Translations under genes and position numbers: made by a program | In this document: positions 52,156 to 62,800 of the stretch, piece after piece | Layout: each line of letters starts with the position of its first letter | How positions within the stretch are numbered: position 1 is the stretch's first letter | The notes under the pieces: generated by a model | What the model was told of the DNA's origin: nothing | What the model saw: the letters and a program-made list of their open reading frames with translations, nothing else | Databases searched by the model: none | DNA from: Chitinophaga pinensis | GTDB taxonomy: Bacteria; Bacteroidota; Bacteroidia; Flavobacteriales_D; Crocinitomicaceae | DNA length: 64,000 nucleotides | Assembly: GCA_945863605.1 (NCBI GenBank) | Contig: CAMAZP010000006.1 | Span: 56,345 to 120,344, forward strand | Reading direction: 5' to 3'

Positions 52156-52893
52156 ATGGCTATCAATAAAGAAAGTAACGCATATACAATTGTCTTCGCC
52201 ACTGTTATGGTGGTAGTAGTTGGAGGAATATTAGCATTTCTATCGCTCAGTTTAAAACCGATGCAGGAAGCTAATGGAAAAATAAAAAAGAAGATGGAAA
52301 TTCTAAAAGCATTGTTGACTACTCAAGAATATCAAACTATTTCCAGAACAAATGCCGAAGCTAAGTATGCAGAATACATAAAAGCAGAAGTTGTTTTAGA
52401 TGAAAGTGGTAAAATCATTGAAGAAGGTAAAGACGCTGCCTTCAATGTTGATATCAAAACTGAATTTAAAGACAAAACGCTTCCAGTTTCAAAAAGAAAC
52501 TACCCAATGTTCATAGCTGAAAAAGAAGGGAAAAAACTTTACATTATTCCAATTATTGGTAAAGGACTTTGGGGACCAATATGGGGTAATATTTGTGTTT
52601 CTGAGGATAAAAGATCTATTTCAGGTGCTTCTTTTGGTCACCAAGGTGAAACACCAGGATTGGGTGCAGAAATTTCACAAGGATTCTTTATTGATAGATG
52701 GACAAAAGGAGACGAAAAAATTTCTGACGAAAATGGAGATTATTTACCTTTCGAAGTTGTGAAAGATGGTTCTGGACCAAATCCTACTAAGATTGATGGA
52801 ATTTCTGGGGGAACAATCACTTCAAAAGGTGTAGAAGAAATGGTAAACCGTTGCTTAGTTCCATACACAGTTTATTTTAAAACACTTAAATAA
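52156..52893 (+). CDS. nqrC: Na+-translocating NADH:quinone reductase subunit C
   Basis: A 245-residue subunit with one N-terminal helix (about 9-30) and a periplasmic FMN domain. The FMN motif SGGTITSKGV gives Thr 220 as the attachment residue. GKGLWGPIWGNICV (about 135-148) and HQGETPGLGAEISQ are standard NqrC segments. Attachment of FMN needs an ApbE flavin transferase, which is not present in this window. Confidence 0.94.
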   Translation: MAINKESNAYTIVFATVMVVVVGGILAFLSLSLKPMQEANGKIKKKMEILKALLTTQEYQTISRTNAEAKYAEYIKAEVVLDESGKIIEEGKDAAFNVDIKTEFKDKTLPVSKRNYPMFIAEKEGKKLYIIPIIGKGLWGPIWGNICVSEDKRSISGASFGHQGETPGLGAEISQGFFIDRWTKGDEKISDENGDYLPFEVVKDGSGPNPTKIDGISGGTITSKGVEEMVNRCLVPYTVYFKTLK

Positions 52894-52899
52894 AGAAAA

Positions 52900-53589
52900 A
52901 TGAGCGAAACAGTTGCAAAAGTAAAAGCTCCGAGCGAGCCACTTTTCTCAAAAAAGAATAGAAAATTAATTACCGACCCACTTACAGATAATAACCCTGT
53001 TACTGTTCAGGTATTAGGAATATGTTCTGCACTAGCGATTACAGTTAAAATAGATACATCTTTAGTTATGGGATTATCTGTAATATTTGTAACTGCAATC
53101 GGAAATTTTGTTATCTCAGCTTTGAGAAACATTATGCCACCTAGAATTAGAATCATTGTACAATTAGTTGTTGCGGCAGCTTTGGTAATTATTGTAAACG
53201 AAATTTTAAAAGCTTTCCTTCCTGATATTTCAGAACAGCTTTCTGTATTCGTTGGTTTAATTATTACGAATTGTATTATCATGGGTCGCTTTGAGGCATT
53301 CGCTATGGCAAACAAACCTTGGCCTTCTTTATTAGATGGTATTGGAAACGGAATGGGATACGCCGGATTATTATTAATCGTAGGTTTCTTCAGAGAATTA
53401 TTTGGTTCAGGAAGTTTGCTTGGTTTCAAAGTTTTTGGATCTGCAATACCTGGCGAAGAATGGGGATTATACACAATGGGTTATGCAAATAATAATCTTG
53501 TGATTTTGCCTCCTATGGCATTAATTATTGTTGGTGTGATTATTTGGATTCAACGTTCAAGAAACAAAAATCTACAAGAAGAAATTTAA
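52900..53589 (+). CDS. nqrD: Na+-translocating NADH:quinone reductase subunit D
   Basis: A 229-residue membrane subunit with six helices, paired with NqrE around an iron centre. It begins with a cytoplasmic stretch and then LITDPLTDNNPVTVQVLGIC (about 25-44). GLIITNCIIMGRFEAFAM contains the Cys expected to bind iron near the membrane centre. Related to RnfE; assignment to NqrD follows from operon order. 6 bp after nqrC. Confidence 0.94.
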   Translation: MSETVAKVKAPSEPLFSKKNRKLITDPLTDNNPVTVQVLGICSALAITVKIDTSLVMGLSVIFVTAIGNFVISALRNIMPPRIRIIVQLVVAAALVIIVNEILKAFLPDISEQLSVFVGLIITNCIIMGRFEAFAMANKPWPSLLDGIGNGMGYAGLLLIVGFFRELFGSGSLLGFKVFGSAIPGEEWGLYTMGYANNNLVILPPMALIIVGVIIWIQRSRNKNLQEEI

Positions 53590-53605
53590 TTTAAAATTAA
53601 GAAAA

Positions 53606-54316
53606 GTGGAAACTACATTAGACATATTTGTAAAAGCTATTTTCTCGGAAAATATGATTTTTACTTACTTTTTAGGAATGTGCTCTTACTTAGCCGTTTC
53701 TAAAACAGTTAAAACCGCAGTTGGATTAGGGGCAGCCGTAATTTTCGTTCTGGTTGTAACTGTACCATTGAACTGGTTATTAGAAAATTATTTATTGAAA
53801 GCTGGAGCGCTAGAATGGTTAAATCCAGCTTGGAAAGAAATAGATTTAAGCTTTATTTCATTCATTATGTTCATTGCCGTTGTTGCGTCAGTTGTTCAAT
53901 TAGTTGAAATGATTGTTGAGAAATTCTCTCCTGCACTTTATGGCGCACTTGGAATTTTCTTACCATTAATCGCAGTTAATTGTTCGATTTTAGGAGGAGC
54001 ATTATTTATGCAAGAAAGACAATATTCAACCTTTATGGATGTTACTGCTTTTTCAATGGGATCTGGAATTGGTTGGGCAATAGCAATTGTTTTAATTGCT
54101 GGAATTCGTGAAAAAATCAGATATTCTCACATTCCTGCTCCGTTAAAAGGTTTAGGAATTACGTTTATTCTAACTGGACTTATGGGAATCGCATTTATGA
54201 GTTTCTCAGGGATCAAATATGTTGATGAACCGAAAAAAGAAAAAAAAGAAGCATCTACTGAAAATGCTTCAAATAAAGTAGCAGAATTATCCACTTCAAA
54301 TAAAGACGCAAAATGA
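53606..54316 (+). CDS. nqrE: Na+-translocating NADH:quinone reductase subunit E
   Basis: A 236-residue membrane subunit related to RnfA and NqrD. It starts with GTG (ETTLDIFVKAIFSENMIFTY), has FLGMCSYLAVSKTV with one conserved Cys (about 24-37) and PLIAVNCSILGGALFMQER with the second (about 125-143); these two Cys with those of NqrD hold the iron centre. The last 30 residues are a charged tail (KKEKKEASTENASNK) longer than in proteobacterial NqrE. 4-bp overlap with nqrF. Confidence 0.94.
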   Translation: METTLDIFVKAIFSENMIFTYFLGMCSYLAVSKTVKTAVGLGAAVIFVLVVTVPLNWLLENYLLKAGALEWLNPAWKEIDLSFISFIMFIAVVASVVQLVEMIVEKFSPALYGALGIFLPLIAVNCSILGGALFMQERQYSTFMDVTAFSMGSGIGWAIAIVLIAGIREKIRYSHIPAPLKGLGITFILTGLMGIAFMSFSGIKYVDEPKKEKKEASTENASNKVAELSTSNKDAK

Positions 54317-55617
54317 GTTTAGGTGTATTAATGACCGTAACGGTTATCATTTTCCTTTTTGTTACCCTTTTGCTAACTGCAATGTTATTATTTGCAAAAG
54401 CTAAGTTATCGCCAAAAGGAAAAATTACGATTGATATTAATCATGGTGAACGAATAATTGAAGTTGACGGTGGTGGAACATTACTTGGTACCTTAGGTAA
54501 TGCTGGTGTTTTCTTACCGTCTGCCTGTGGTGGTGGTGGAACATGCGTACAATGTAAATGTCAAGTGTTAGAAGGTGGTGGTGAAATATTACCTACTGAA
54601 ATTCCAAACTTCTCTCGAAAAGAAATTGCTGATAATTGGCGTTTAGGTTGTCAAGTTAAAGTAAAAGAAAACATGAAAATTCATGTGGAAGAAGAAATAC
54701 TTGGTATAAAAGAATGGGAAGCTACTGTAGTTTCAAATTATAATGTAGCAACTTTTATTAAGGAATTTATTGTAGAAATTCCTGAAGATATGGATTATAA
54801 AGCAGGAGGATACATACAAATTAAAATACCTGTATGTACAGTTAAATACTCAGAGATGAATATCGAAGCTCACCCTCAAGATCACCCAGGAGAACCAGAT
54901 AAATTCAGAAAACATTGGGATAAATTCGGAATGTGGGATTTAGTAATGAAAAACGAAGAAGAAGTTGTAAGAGCTTATTCAATGGCTTCATACCCTGCTG
55001 AAGGAAGAAGAGTAATGTTGAATGTACGTATAGCAACACCACCATGGGATAGAGCAAGAAATGGTTGGATGAATGTAAATCCTGGTATTGCATCTTCATT
55101 TATTTTTAATTTAAAAGATGGTGATAAAGCAGTCATTTCTGGACCATATGGAGAATTTTTTATAAATGATTCTGATGCTGAAATGTTATACATAGGGGGT
55201 GGAGCTGGAATGGCTCCTATGCGATCGCATTTATATGAACTGTTCAAAACGATTAAAACTGGCAGAAAAGTTACTTACTGGTATGGTGGTCGTTCAAAAG
55301 AAGAATTATTCTACATCCACTATTTTAGAGATCTAGAAAGAGATTTTCCAAACTTTAAGTTTTATTTAGTTTTATCTGAACCTTTACCAGAGGATAATTG
55401 GGTGGCTAAAAAAGATACAAATGACACGGCAGGTGATGGATTCGTTGGTTTTGTTCATCAAGCTGTAATCGACCAATATTTATCAAAACACGATTCTCCA
55501 GAAGATATCGAATTTTACTTCTGTGGACCTCCAATGATGAATAATGCTGTTTTAAAAATGTGTGATGAATGGGGTGTGCCAAAAGAAAATGTTCGATTCG
55601 ACGACTTTGGTGGATAA
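54313..55617 (+). CDS. nqrF: Na+-translocating NADH:quinone reductase subunit F
   Basis: A 434-residue electron-input subunit. An N-terminal helix (about 6-28) is followed by a 2Fe-2S ferredoxin domain with ligands C72, C78, C81 and C113 (SACGGGGTCVQC; GCQV), then a ferredoxin reductase-like domain with the FAD motif RAYSMASYP (about 220-228) and the NADH motif YIGGGAGMAPMRSHL (about 294-308), ending FCGPPMMN and DDFGG. Electrons pass from NADH to FAD, to the cluster, and on to NqrB/C. Last gene of the operon, followed 17 bp later by a strong terminator. Confidence 0.96.
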   Translation: MSLGVLMTVTVIIFLFVTLLLTAMLLFAKAKLSPKGKITIDINHGERIIEVDGGGTLLGTLGNAGVFLPSACGGGGTCVQCKCQVLEGGGEILPTEIPNFSRKEIADNWRLGCQVKVKENMKIHVEEEILGIKEWEATVVSNYNVATFIKEFIVEIPEDMDYKAGGYIQIKIPVCTVKYSEMNIEAHPQDHPGEPDKFRKHWDKFGMWDLVMKNEEEVVRAYSMASYPAEGRRVMLNVRIATPPWDRARNGWMNVNPGIASSFIFNLKDGDKAVISGPYGEFFINDSDAEMLYIGGGAGMAPMRSHLYELFKTIKTGRKVTYWYGGRSKEELFYIHYFRDLERDFPNFKFYLVLSEPLPEDNWVAKKDTNDTAGDGFVGFVHQAVIDQYLSKHDSPEDIEFYFCGPPMMNNAVLKMCDEWGVPKENVRFDDFGG

Positions 55618-55634
55618 CATAAAACAAATAATTT

Positions 55635-55664
55635 AAAATCCTACTTCGGTAGGATTTTTTTTTT
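55635..55664 (+). terminator. Terminator of the nqr operon
   Basis: Perfect 10-bp stem AAAATCCTAC/GTAGGATTTT with the stable TTCG loop, followed by T to 55664. The T run overlaps the last codon of convergent bioF. It can also work, less strongly, for bioF on the minus strand. Confidence 0.92.
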
Positions 55665-56757
55665 AGAATAAAGATTTTAATTGAGTAATTTCTTCTTTAG
55701 TATTGAAAGAATGCAAACAAATACGGATACACTCTTTACCTTGTGGAACAGTGGGTGAAAATATTGGTTTCGTATAAATACCATTCATTTTCATTCGTTC
55801 AGCTAAAGTAATTGTAAGATCTATATTTTCTGTTTGGATAATTTGTATTGGTGATTTTAAATCGGATGGATAACAATGCTTATCAATCAAATCTTTTCTG
55901 AAAAATTCAATTTTACTTTGTAAATCGAATTGTCTTGATTGAATTATTTTATTGTTTACCAATCTTTCAATTAATTTATAATCACTTGGTGGTAAACCAG
56001 TTGTGTATATAAATGGTCGAGCAAAATTTATTAAAAAGTCAACTAAATTTTTTGAACCGAGAATTGCTGCACCATGAAAACCAAATGCTTTACCAAAAGT
56101 TATAACACGGGCAAAAACAATAGATTCTAGTTTTAATTCTTGCACTAATCCTTGTCCTTCATTTCCGAAGACACCAACTGAATGCGCCTCATCAACTATT
56201 AAAAAAGCATTATTACTCAAACACTTCTTTGCAATATCATTGAGTGGACTAATATCGCCATTCATTGAATACAGCGATTCAACAACCACGTAAACAGAAC
56301 CTGAAGCTAATTTAAATTTTGCCTCTAAGTCGCCTAAATCATTGTGATTAAAACTAATTGCTTTAGCAAATGACAATCGAATTCCATCGCGAATACTTGC
56401 GTGAACTAACTCATCGTATAAAATAGTATCACCTCGTTGAGGGATTGTACTTAGCAAGGATAAATTTGCAGAATAGCCAGAATTAAAAACTAAAGAAGAT
56501 TCAACGTTGAAATGGTTAGCTAAAAACGACTCGCAACTTAAAGCTTCTTCCGAATTTCCAGAAAGTAATCTCGAACCTGTCGCACCTCTGAATTTAAATT
56601 CTTCGTTTGTTGAAAAACCATCTTGAGCAAAACCTAGATAATCATTTGAAAAAAAATCAATGTTTAATTTCGAAAGGGATAAAGAACGAACTGTACCTTC
56701 TTTTCTTCTCCATTCTAGTTTCTCAAGAAGCTTCCTATCCATCCTATAAGGAATCAA
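55663..56757 (-). CDS. bioF: 8-amino-7-oxononanoate synthase-type aminotransferase
   Basis: A 364-residue PLP enzyme of the alpha-oxoamine synthase family, expected to condense pimeloyl-ACP/CoA with alanine in biotin synthesis. Matches: NIDFFSNDYLGFAQ (about 29-42), GATGSRLLSGNSEEALSCES, VDEAHSVGVFGNEGQGLV and the PLP-Lys motif VITFGKAFGFHGAAILGS. It is placed directly after bioB, which supports bioF over the related kbl. Start is uncertain between ATG 56757, which overlaps bioB by 14 bp, and ATG 56742, just after the bioB stop. Confidence 0.88.
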   Translation of the reverse strand: MIPYRMDRKLLEKLEWRRKEGTVRSLSLSKLNIDFFSNDYLGFAQDGFSTNEEFKFRGATGSRLLSGNSEEALSCESFLANHFNVESSLVFNSGYSANLSLLSTIPQRGDTILYDELVHASIRDGIRLSFAKAISFNHNDLGDLEAKFKLASGSVYVVVESLYSMNGDISPLNDIAKKCLSNNAFLIVDEAHSVGVFGNEGQGLVQELKLESIVFARVITFGKAFGFHGAAILGSKNLVDFLINFARPFIYTTGLPPSDYKLIERLVNNKIIQSRQFDLQSKIEFFRKDLIDKHCYPSDLKSPIQIIQTENIDLTITLAERMKMNGIYTKPIFSPTVPQGKECIRICLHSFNTKEEITQLKSLF

Positions 56758-57853
56758 CAGAACTTACTTTTCTCGGAACAAAGCCTTTTTCAATTGCTTC
56801 CAATCGAGCTGCTTCTAATTCCTTCTCTCGTTGAAGTTCATTCGCTTTTCGAGCTTCAATTTTTTCGTCAGGAATAGTGATAGGTTGCTCAGCATCTTTA
56901 AAAGGTTCTTTCGGAATTAATCCTAAAATATCGAACATTTCTTTATCCTCATTGAAATCTGGATTGGGTGTCGTTAATAATTTATCCCCAGCGAAAATAG
57001 AACCTGCTCCAGCCATAAAACATAAAGCCTGAGCTTCCATATTCATTTTTGTTCTACCAGCTGAAAGTCGAACAACTGTTTCAGGGAAAACGATACGTGT
57101 AGTAGCAACCATTCTTATCATTTCCCATTGTTCGATTGGTTTTTGATCTTCTAAAGGCGTACCTTCAACAGCAACCAAAGCATTGATTGGAATAGATTCA
57201 GGCGGAGTTTCCATTTGCATATAACTCAACAATAATCCCATTCTATCTTCAACAGCTTCTCCCATTCCAATAATTCCACCTGAACAAACCGTTATACCAG
57301 CTTTTCGAGCATTATCAATTGTATTTAAACGATCTTCATATTCTCTTGTTGAAATAACATCACCATAAAACTCAGGGGAAGTATCCAAATTATGATTGTA
57401 AGCAAACAAACCAGCATTTTTCAATCGTTTAGCTTGTTCTTCGTTCATCATACCCAAGGTACAACAAACTTCCATACCCAAGTCATTTACTGACTGAACC
57501 ATTTCAATCACATTATCAAAATCTTTGTTATCGCGAACTTCTCTCCATGCTGCACCCATACATAATCTTGAAGAACCATTAGCTTTTGCATTTTTTGCCT
57601 GCTCAATAACAGATTCAACTGTCATTAATTTTTGAGCTTCGACATCTGTATGATAACGAGCTGCTTGAGGACAATAACCACAATCTTCAGCACATCCACC
57701 TGTTTTTATACTTAGTAAAGATGACATTTGAACCTCTCTAGGATTATGATACTGGCGATGAATGGTAGCTGCTTCAAAAACAAGTTCTAGTAATGGCTTA
57801 TTGTATAATTCAACAAGTTGCTCTTTGGTTTGATAGTTTGGATTTACTTTCAT
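56744..57853 (-). CDS. bioB: Biotin synthase
   Basis: A 369-residue radical SAM enzyme that inserts sulfur into dethiobiotin. The radical SAM cluster motif is CAEDCGYCPQAARY (about 54-67, Cys-x3-Cys-x2-Cys), and the auxiliary-cluster and substrate segments MGAAWREVRDNKDF, CCTLGMMNEEQAKRL and ETVVRLSAGRTKMN (with the Arg ligand) are intact. The C-terminal 40 residues are charged and longer than in E. coli BioB. No bioA, bioC or bioD is adjacent. A -7 box lies only 4 nt upstream of the ATG. Confidence 0.95.
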   Translation of the reverse strand: MKVNPNYQTKEQLVELYNKPLLELVFEAATIHRQYHNPREVQMSSLLSIKTGGCAEDCGYCPQAARYHTDVEAQKLMTVESVIEQAKNAKANGSSRLCMGAAWREVRDNKDFDNVIEMVQSVNDLGMEVCCTLGMMNEEQAKRLKNAGLFAYNHNLDTSPEFYGDVISTREYEDRLNTIDNARKAGITVCSGGIIGMGEAVEDRMGLLLSYMQMETPPESIPINALVAVEGTPLEDQKPIEQWEMIRMVATTRIVFPETVVRLSAGRTKMNMEAQALCFMAGAGSIFAGDKLLTTPNPDFNEDKEMFDILGLIPKEPFKDAEQPITIPDEKIEARKANELQREKELEAARLEAIEKGFVPRKVSSVDSL

Positions 57854-57857
57854 AGTG

Positions 57858-57865
57858 CAAATATA
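57858..57865 (-). promoter_or_regulatory. -7 promoter box of bioB
   Basis: On the minus strand this reads TATATTTG, matching TAnnTTTG, 4 nt before the bioB ATG. The predicted start site falls on or next to the start codon. No biotin-repressor palindrome was seen in the 120-bp gap, which otherwise contains degenerate A-rich repeats (TGAAAAGTAAAA twice). Confidence 0.5.
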
Positions 57866-57973
57866 AGAACTGAATGGATAATTAATTTAAAATGTAAAAT
57901 TGAAAAGTAAAACTAAAAGTTAAGAGTGAAAAGTAAAAATTTAGATTGACGAAAATAGTTCAACAGATTATAG

Positions 57974-58453
57974 TTACTTTTTCTCAAGTAAGCAAGCTGC
58001 ATAGGCTTTTATAGCTTTTCTTTCTCCAAACGAATCAACTTTTTCGTGAGTTGTTGCTTTAATTGAAATAGCATCTATATCTATTTTCAAAATTTCAGCA
58101 ATTACAAGTTGCATAGCTGGAATATGGGGATTCAATTTTGGTTTTTCTAAAATCACAGTGGAATCTATGTTTATAACGGAATAACCTTTTTCGTTAACTT
58201 TATTATAAACTTCTTTAAGTAAGATTTTTGAATCAATTCCTTTGAACTGTGGATCGGTATCTGAGAAATGAAAACCGATATCACGAAGATTAGCTGCTCC
58301 TAATAATGCATCACAAATAGCATGTAAAAGCACATCGGCATCTGAATGACCAACCGCTCCTAAATCAGAATCAATTTGCAAACCTCCAATCCATAAAGGA
58401 TAGTTTTCTGCTAATTGATGAACATCAACACCATAACCAATTCGAATATTCAT
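57974..58453 (-). CDS. ispF: 2-C-methyl-D-erythritol 2,4-cyclodiphosphate synthase
   Basis: A 159-residue enzyme of the MEP isoprenoid pathway. Zinc ligands are in GYGVDVHQL (D and H, about 7-15) and HSDADVLLHAICDALLGAA (His near 36 and 44), followed by DIGFHFSDTDP and the C-terminal KATTHEKVDSFGERKAI. Length is standard. It starts directly at the base after the porV stop codon, so it is co-transcribed with porV, and no ispD is adjacent. Confidence 0.96.
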   Translation of the reverse strand: MNIRIGYGVDVHQLAENYPLWIGGLQIDSDLGAVGHSDADVLLHAICDALLGAANLRDIGFHFSDTDPQFKGIDSKILLKEVYNKVNEKGYSVINIDSTVILEKPKLNPHIPAMQLVIAEILKIDIDAISIKATTHEKVDSFGERKAIKAYAACLLEKK

Positions 58454-59749
58454 TTATTCTCCAGCTGTTGCAGCGCCTCCACCTTGACCTAAGTATAAGC
58501 GAATCGTAAATCTTAAAGTGTTTGCTAATGGACTTTGACGACCACTGATAGAAGCTAAATAAGAAAAGTCAAATGCGAACATATTGTATTTCAAACTTGC
58601 TCCAAAATTTAAAAATTGGCGATTACCCTTATTTTTATTTTCGTAGAAAATACCTGTTCGAACAGCAAAAACATCGTTATACCACCATTCTACACCAGCT
58701 GCAATATTAATTTCTGATAATTCTTCTTTTAACTTAGATCCTTTGGAAATTTCAAAAGTTCCATCTGCATTCTGAATATACTTCCCATCTTCATCTTTTA
58801 CAACAACTCCCGGAGCATCATAAAAAGATTGAATCATTCCACTAATTACACCAATATCATTGGGTTTTCCTGAAAGAAGTTGAAACTCAGTAGGTTGATT
58901 AATACCATCATTATTATCGTCATAATAATCATAAAAAGCTGGAGTTGGAACCAATAATTTTTGTAAATCAACAGCGAAAGTTACGTGGTTGTATCTATCA
59001 AACTCAGCTTTGAATGAATTTCCAATTTTCATATTCATTGGAATGAAATCACGTTGAGATAATTCTGAATAGGCTACCTTGTTTCCTATGTTATTAAAAG
59101 TTGCTGCGAATGTGTAAACTCCATCTAATTTTCCAATTTTTGCTTCATCATTGTAGTATGTAAAAGATAAATCAGCAGCACCAACAACTCCTGGTTTCGT
59201 ATTAACTCCACCAACGGTCAATCCACCAGTTAAATTTGAATAAGCAAACTTTCCATTTAAACCAATACTTAATTTGTCAGCCAATTTAAATGCATAAGCA
59301 CCAGTAAGTTCAAATTCACTTGGTTTGTCATCACGTATTACGTTCCCAGAATTATCGGTAAATGTAATTTCACCTAAACTAAAAAATCGTAATGACCCAC
59401 CAATTGTATGGATTTTATTCACTTGCACAAATCCTGATAAATAGGATAAATGAATATCGTTTGTCAATTGTCGCAACCAAGGAACATAAGATAAACTTAT
59501 TTCTGATTTTATTTTTGAAAAACTCAAAGCAGATGTATTCCAATAAACAGATGAAGAATTTGGACTTAATGCTGTACCTGCATCACCCATTCCACCAGCT
59601 CTGGAGTCAGGTGTTATAGACATGAAAGGCAAAGCGGTTGTTATAGTATTTAACTGTAAATCATTGTCTGTTACACCAGAACCTGTTGGTTGGGCAAATG
59701 ATATAAACGAAATGATTGTAAAAAAAAGAAATAGACCAGTATTTTTCAT
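58454..59749 (-). CDS. porV: Type IX secretion outer membrane protein PorV
   Basis: A 431-residue FadL-like outer membrane barrel that takes T9SS cargo from the SprA translocon and presents it to the PorU sortase. Signal peptide at residues 1-19. The mature start GVTDNDLQLNTITTALPFMSITPDSRAGGMGDAGTAL-type segment (about 24-62) is characteristic of PorV; barrel strands follow to the C-terminus (about 400-424), then a short AATAGE tail. It is 61 bp downstream of porU and abuts ispF. The esterase and SprB-repeat protein of this window are predicted cargo. Confidence 0.92.
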   Translation of the reverse strand: MKNTGLFLFFTIISFISFAQPTGSGVTDNDLQLNTITTALPFMSITPDSRAGGMGDAGTALSPNSSSVYWNTSALSFSKIKSEISLSYVPWLRQLTNDIHLSYLSGFVQVNKIHTIGGSLRFFSLGEITFTDNSGNVIRDDKPSEFELTGAYAFKLADKLSIGLNGKFAYSNLTGGLTVGGVNTKPGVVGAADLSFTYYNDEAKIGKLDGVYTFAATFNNIGNKVAYSELSQRDFIPMNMKIGNSFKAEFDRYNHVTFAVDLQKLLVPTPAFYDYYDDNNDGINQPTEFQLLSGKPNDIGVISGMIQSFYDAPGVVVKDEDGKYIQNADGTFEISKGSKLKEELSEINIAAGVEWWYNDVFAVRTGIFYENKNKGNRQFLNFGASLKYNMFAFDFSYLASISGRQSPLANTLRFTIRLYLGQGGGAATAGE

Positions 59750-59810
59750 TCAAGTTGTGTTCAAATAAAGATTTGTAAATATACGTAAAAGTGAAAGTTT
59801 TATTGTTTTA

Positions 59811-62800
59811 TCAACGCAAAATAACCAATTTTTCTGTTTTCTCAGTAGTTAAACCATCTTGATTTTTAATTTTTAAACGATAAACATAAACACCTTTAGC
59901 TAATTGGTCTTGATAGTCATCCTTGCCATCCCATTCAATTCCTTCTGCTCGGAAACCAGTTGTTGGAACAATTGCATTAATTGTTTTTACTAATCGTCCT
60001 GAAACTGTAAAAATTTGAATTTGTGTTTCTAAACTATTACAAGCTTGATTATGCTCAAACATAAATGACGTTTTTGTTGTAAAAGGATTTGGATAATTAT
60101 AAACGTGATCTAATTTTGGTTCTTCTTTTTCTTGAACAACAAAATCAATAACAACAGTGGAAGAATTATTATTTACATCCCAAACTTTAATTTCCAATGT
60201 GTGCTTGCCCTTCTCTAAATTTTTAAGTTGATACCTAATTTCACCTCTTTGGAAATTATCTAATTCAGACAGATAAAAATCATTTAGATTAATTGGATTT
60301 GCAACATCACCATCTATAACAGCTAAAATATCGTGACCAATTCCATTTCCAACAGTGTTTATTCCATTTTCATCGAATGCTTTTAATAATAGCACTGGTT
60401 CAGAGTCGGTGACGCTACCATTTATAAATTTTTCATCATTCATAAATGCCTCTAAAGTAGGTCCTTGATTGTCAACAATACCATTCGGATCTATTCCACC
60501 AATAATAAAAGTTGTATCATAACCAAACGCATCGTCGTTATCATTATAAGCATAATAGCTAATTTTTCCATCACCGAAGTTCAATGCAATATCTTTCGGA
60601 ACAACGAATGAAAACTCAAAATAACCTGCATTAATTGAAGCTTTTCCTTTGTAAACAATGTTTCTTTGGAGTTCATAATTAATTTCAGGTGACGTTGGAT
60701 CTTGCCCTAAGGTTTTTTGTATTTTGATTTTATCAAAAATAGAAGGTACAACAATCCCAGTGAAATCATTCAATATATCACCATTGAAATTTTCCAAATG
60801 TCCTTTGATAGTTACTGTACTCAAAGCTTTTAAAGTATCTATCTGAACCAAAGGGTTTTTACCATTTATGCTATCAGTTACAATTTTAAATTTAGGTAAA
60901 GCAATTTTTAATGCAGGATCACCAATCAAAGTAAAACTTCTTTTATTTTCACTATTTCCAGATTCGTTTTTTGTTCTTTGAACAATTTCGCCAAAAGTCC
61001 TTGGGGAACCTTGAGAATCTCGAAGAAAAACATTTCTATAAAATGCTAAACCTGTACTTGAATTTACGCCGAAATAAACAGAGCGTGTTGTTGTCATTAA
61101 AGCAATCGCTGCACCATTAGGATTTAAAGAAGCCCATTCTCCAGCCGAAACCCTTGTAGGATCATCGTATTTTGTAAACTCACAAGTTGCAGATACAAAT
61201 AAATTCATTGCATTAATATTATTCCAAGATTGGATTTGAGGAATCGTAACAACTCTCTCTTCTGCTAGTCCAACTTCTCCACCATGCCCTACGTAGTTAA
61301 CAATTAAAGCGCCTCTTTGTACACGATCAGTAATTGCATTGAAAACATCAGGATATCGCTGACCGCCAGCAGAAGTTTGTTGTGGAAATGCATCCATATA
61401 TAGTTTATCGCAATTCATTTCTCTATGGTTTTTCTTTACCCAATCATACTGGGGCTCTGTGTCATATTTTAAGAAATATCCCCCTTCTTCATCATCAGCA
61501 ACTTGAACATATTTAAGCCGCCAATCACCAAAAGTATTTAAACTATTATCCCCCAAACAACAAGATGCTCCTTGAGTGGTAAATAAACTTGATCCGTTTT
61601 TAATGTAATGTTCAATTTTATCTACTTGTTGTTTAGCCTGTGTCAAATTACTAACCAATATTCTTCCTATTCCAATATCCAACATATCTGTTGATTCGAT
61701 TGATTCATTATCATCTAGCATACCGTAAAAATCATCCGTAACTAATGCAGATATATGATTTTCACTATTTTCTACTTGATACGTAAGGACATAGTTATTT
61801 TTTGAAACTCTATCTTTTGGATCGTATGTTCCATCACCAAAAAGCAATAAATACTTTGGTTTAGTTGAAGGGTTTAAAACACCTCGATTATAAAACATTT
61901 TAGCGAACATTCGAATTGCTCCTGCGTCTTTTGCTCCAGAACTAAACTCATTAAAAATTGCTTCAGTAGTTACCACGTGTACAGTTAAGCCTTCCTCACG
62001 ATGTAAATCTGCAAGGCGGTTAGCTTGAGAGATAAAATCAGAATGTGTTACAATTAAATAATCTGCTTGCGATAAACCATGTAAATTTTGATAAGCAACA
62101 GGACCAACCAATTCAGGAGTAAAGAATGAAGAGCCATTTGAAGCCACAAATTCTTTATATTCTAAACTTGTTTTAAATGTAAAATTTGAGCCAGCAAGTA
62201 CACCACTTATTTTTTTAGGTTGCTGTCTATCTGATACATCCCAAACAAAACCATTATTTGGAAAACTAGAAATAGTGTAAGCTGCAACCTTAGTTGGTTG
62301 GTTGATTATTAATGATCTAAAACCAAATTGAGTTCCATAAAAAACAAGTTTTCTTTTCGTATTTAAAAGAATTCTATCCAAGTATGTTAGCATATTTGGA
62401 TTATTCCTAGTAATTGAAATTTTTAACGGAATTGTTGAAGGTGGATTCGATAAATTAAAAGATTTTGTAGATCTGGAAAAATCAGTACCTCCTGAACCAG
62501 GCAATAATTCGCTCAATAATATTTGATTATTAACAGAAAAAGTTTGACCCGTTCCAGCTGAAGAAGAAGCATTTGAAGCTAAAGCTGATTTAAAACGAAT
62601 AGGTGCAACATCAATGTTAGGAATTGAAAAATTAATTAATCTCTCGAGTTCAATATCAAAAATTTCACCATACCAACGTTGACCGCCACTAACAAGGTTT
62701 AAAATATCATTTTCATAAACATCTCTAAAATCATAATTTACAAAATTTGTGTCAGAATTGTTATCATTTGATGGTAAAGTAGCAATCCTATTTGGAGCAA

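Noticed and set aside
57866..57973. A-rich direct repeats between bioB and ispF as a mobile element
   Set aside because: The TGAAAAGTAAAA units are short, imperfect and without inverted ends, as is common in AT-rich spacers.
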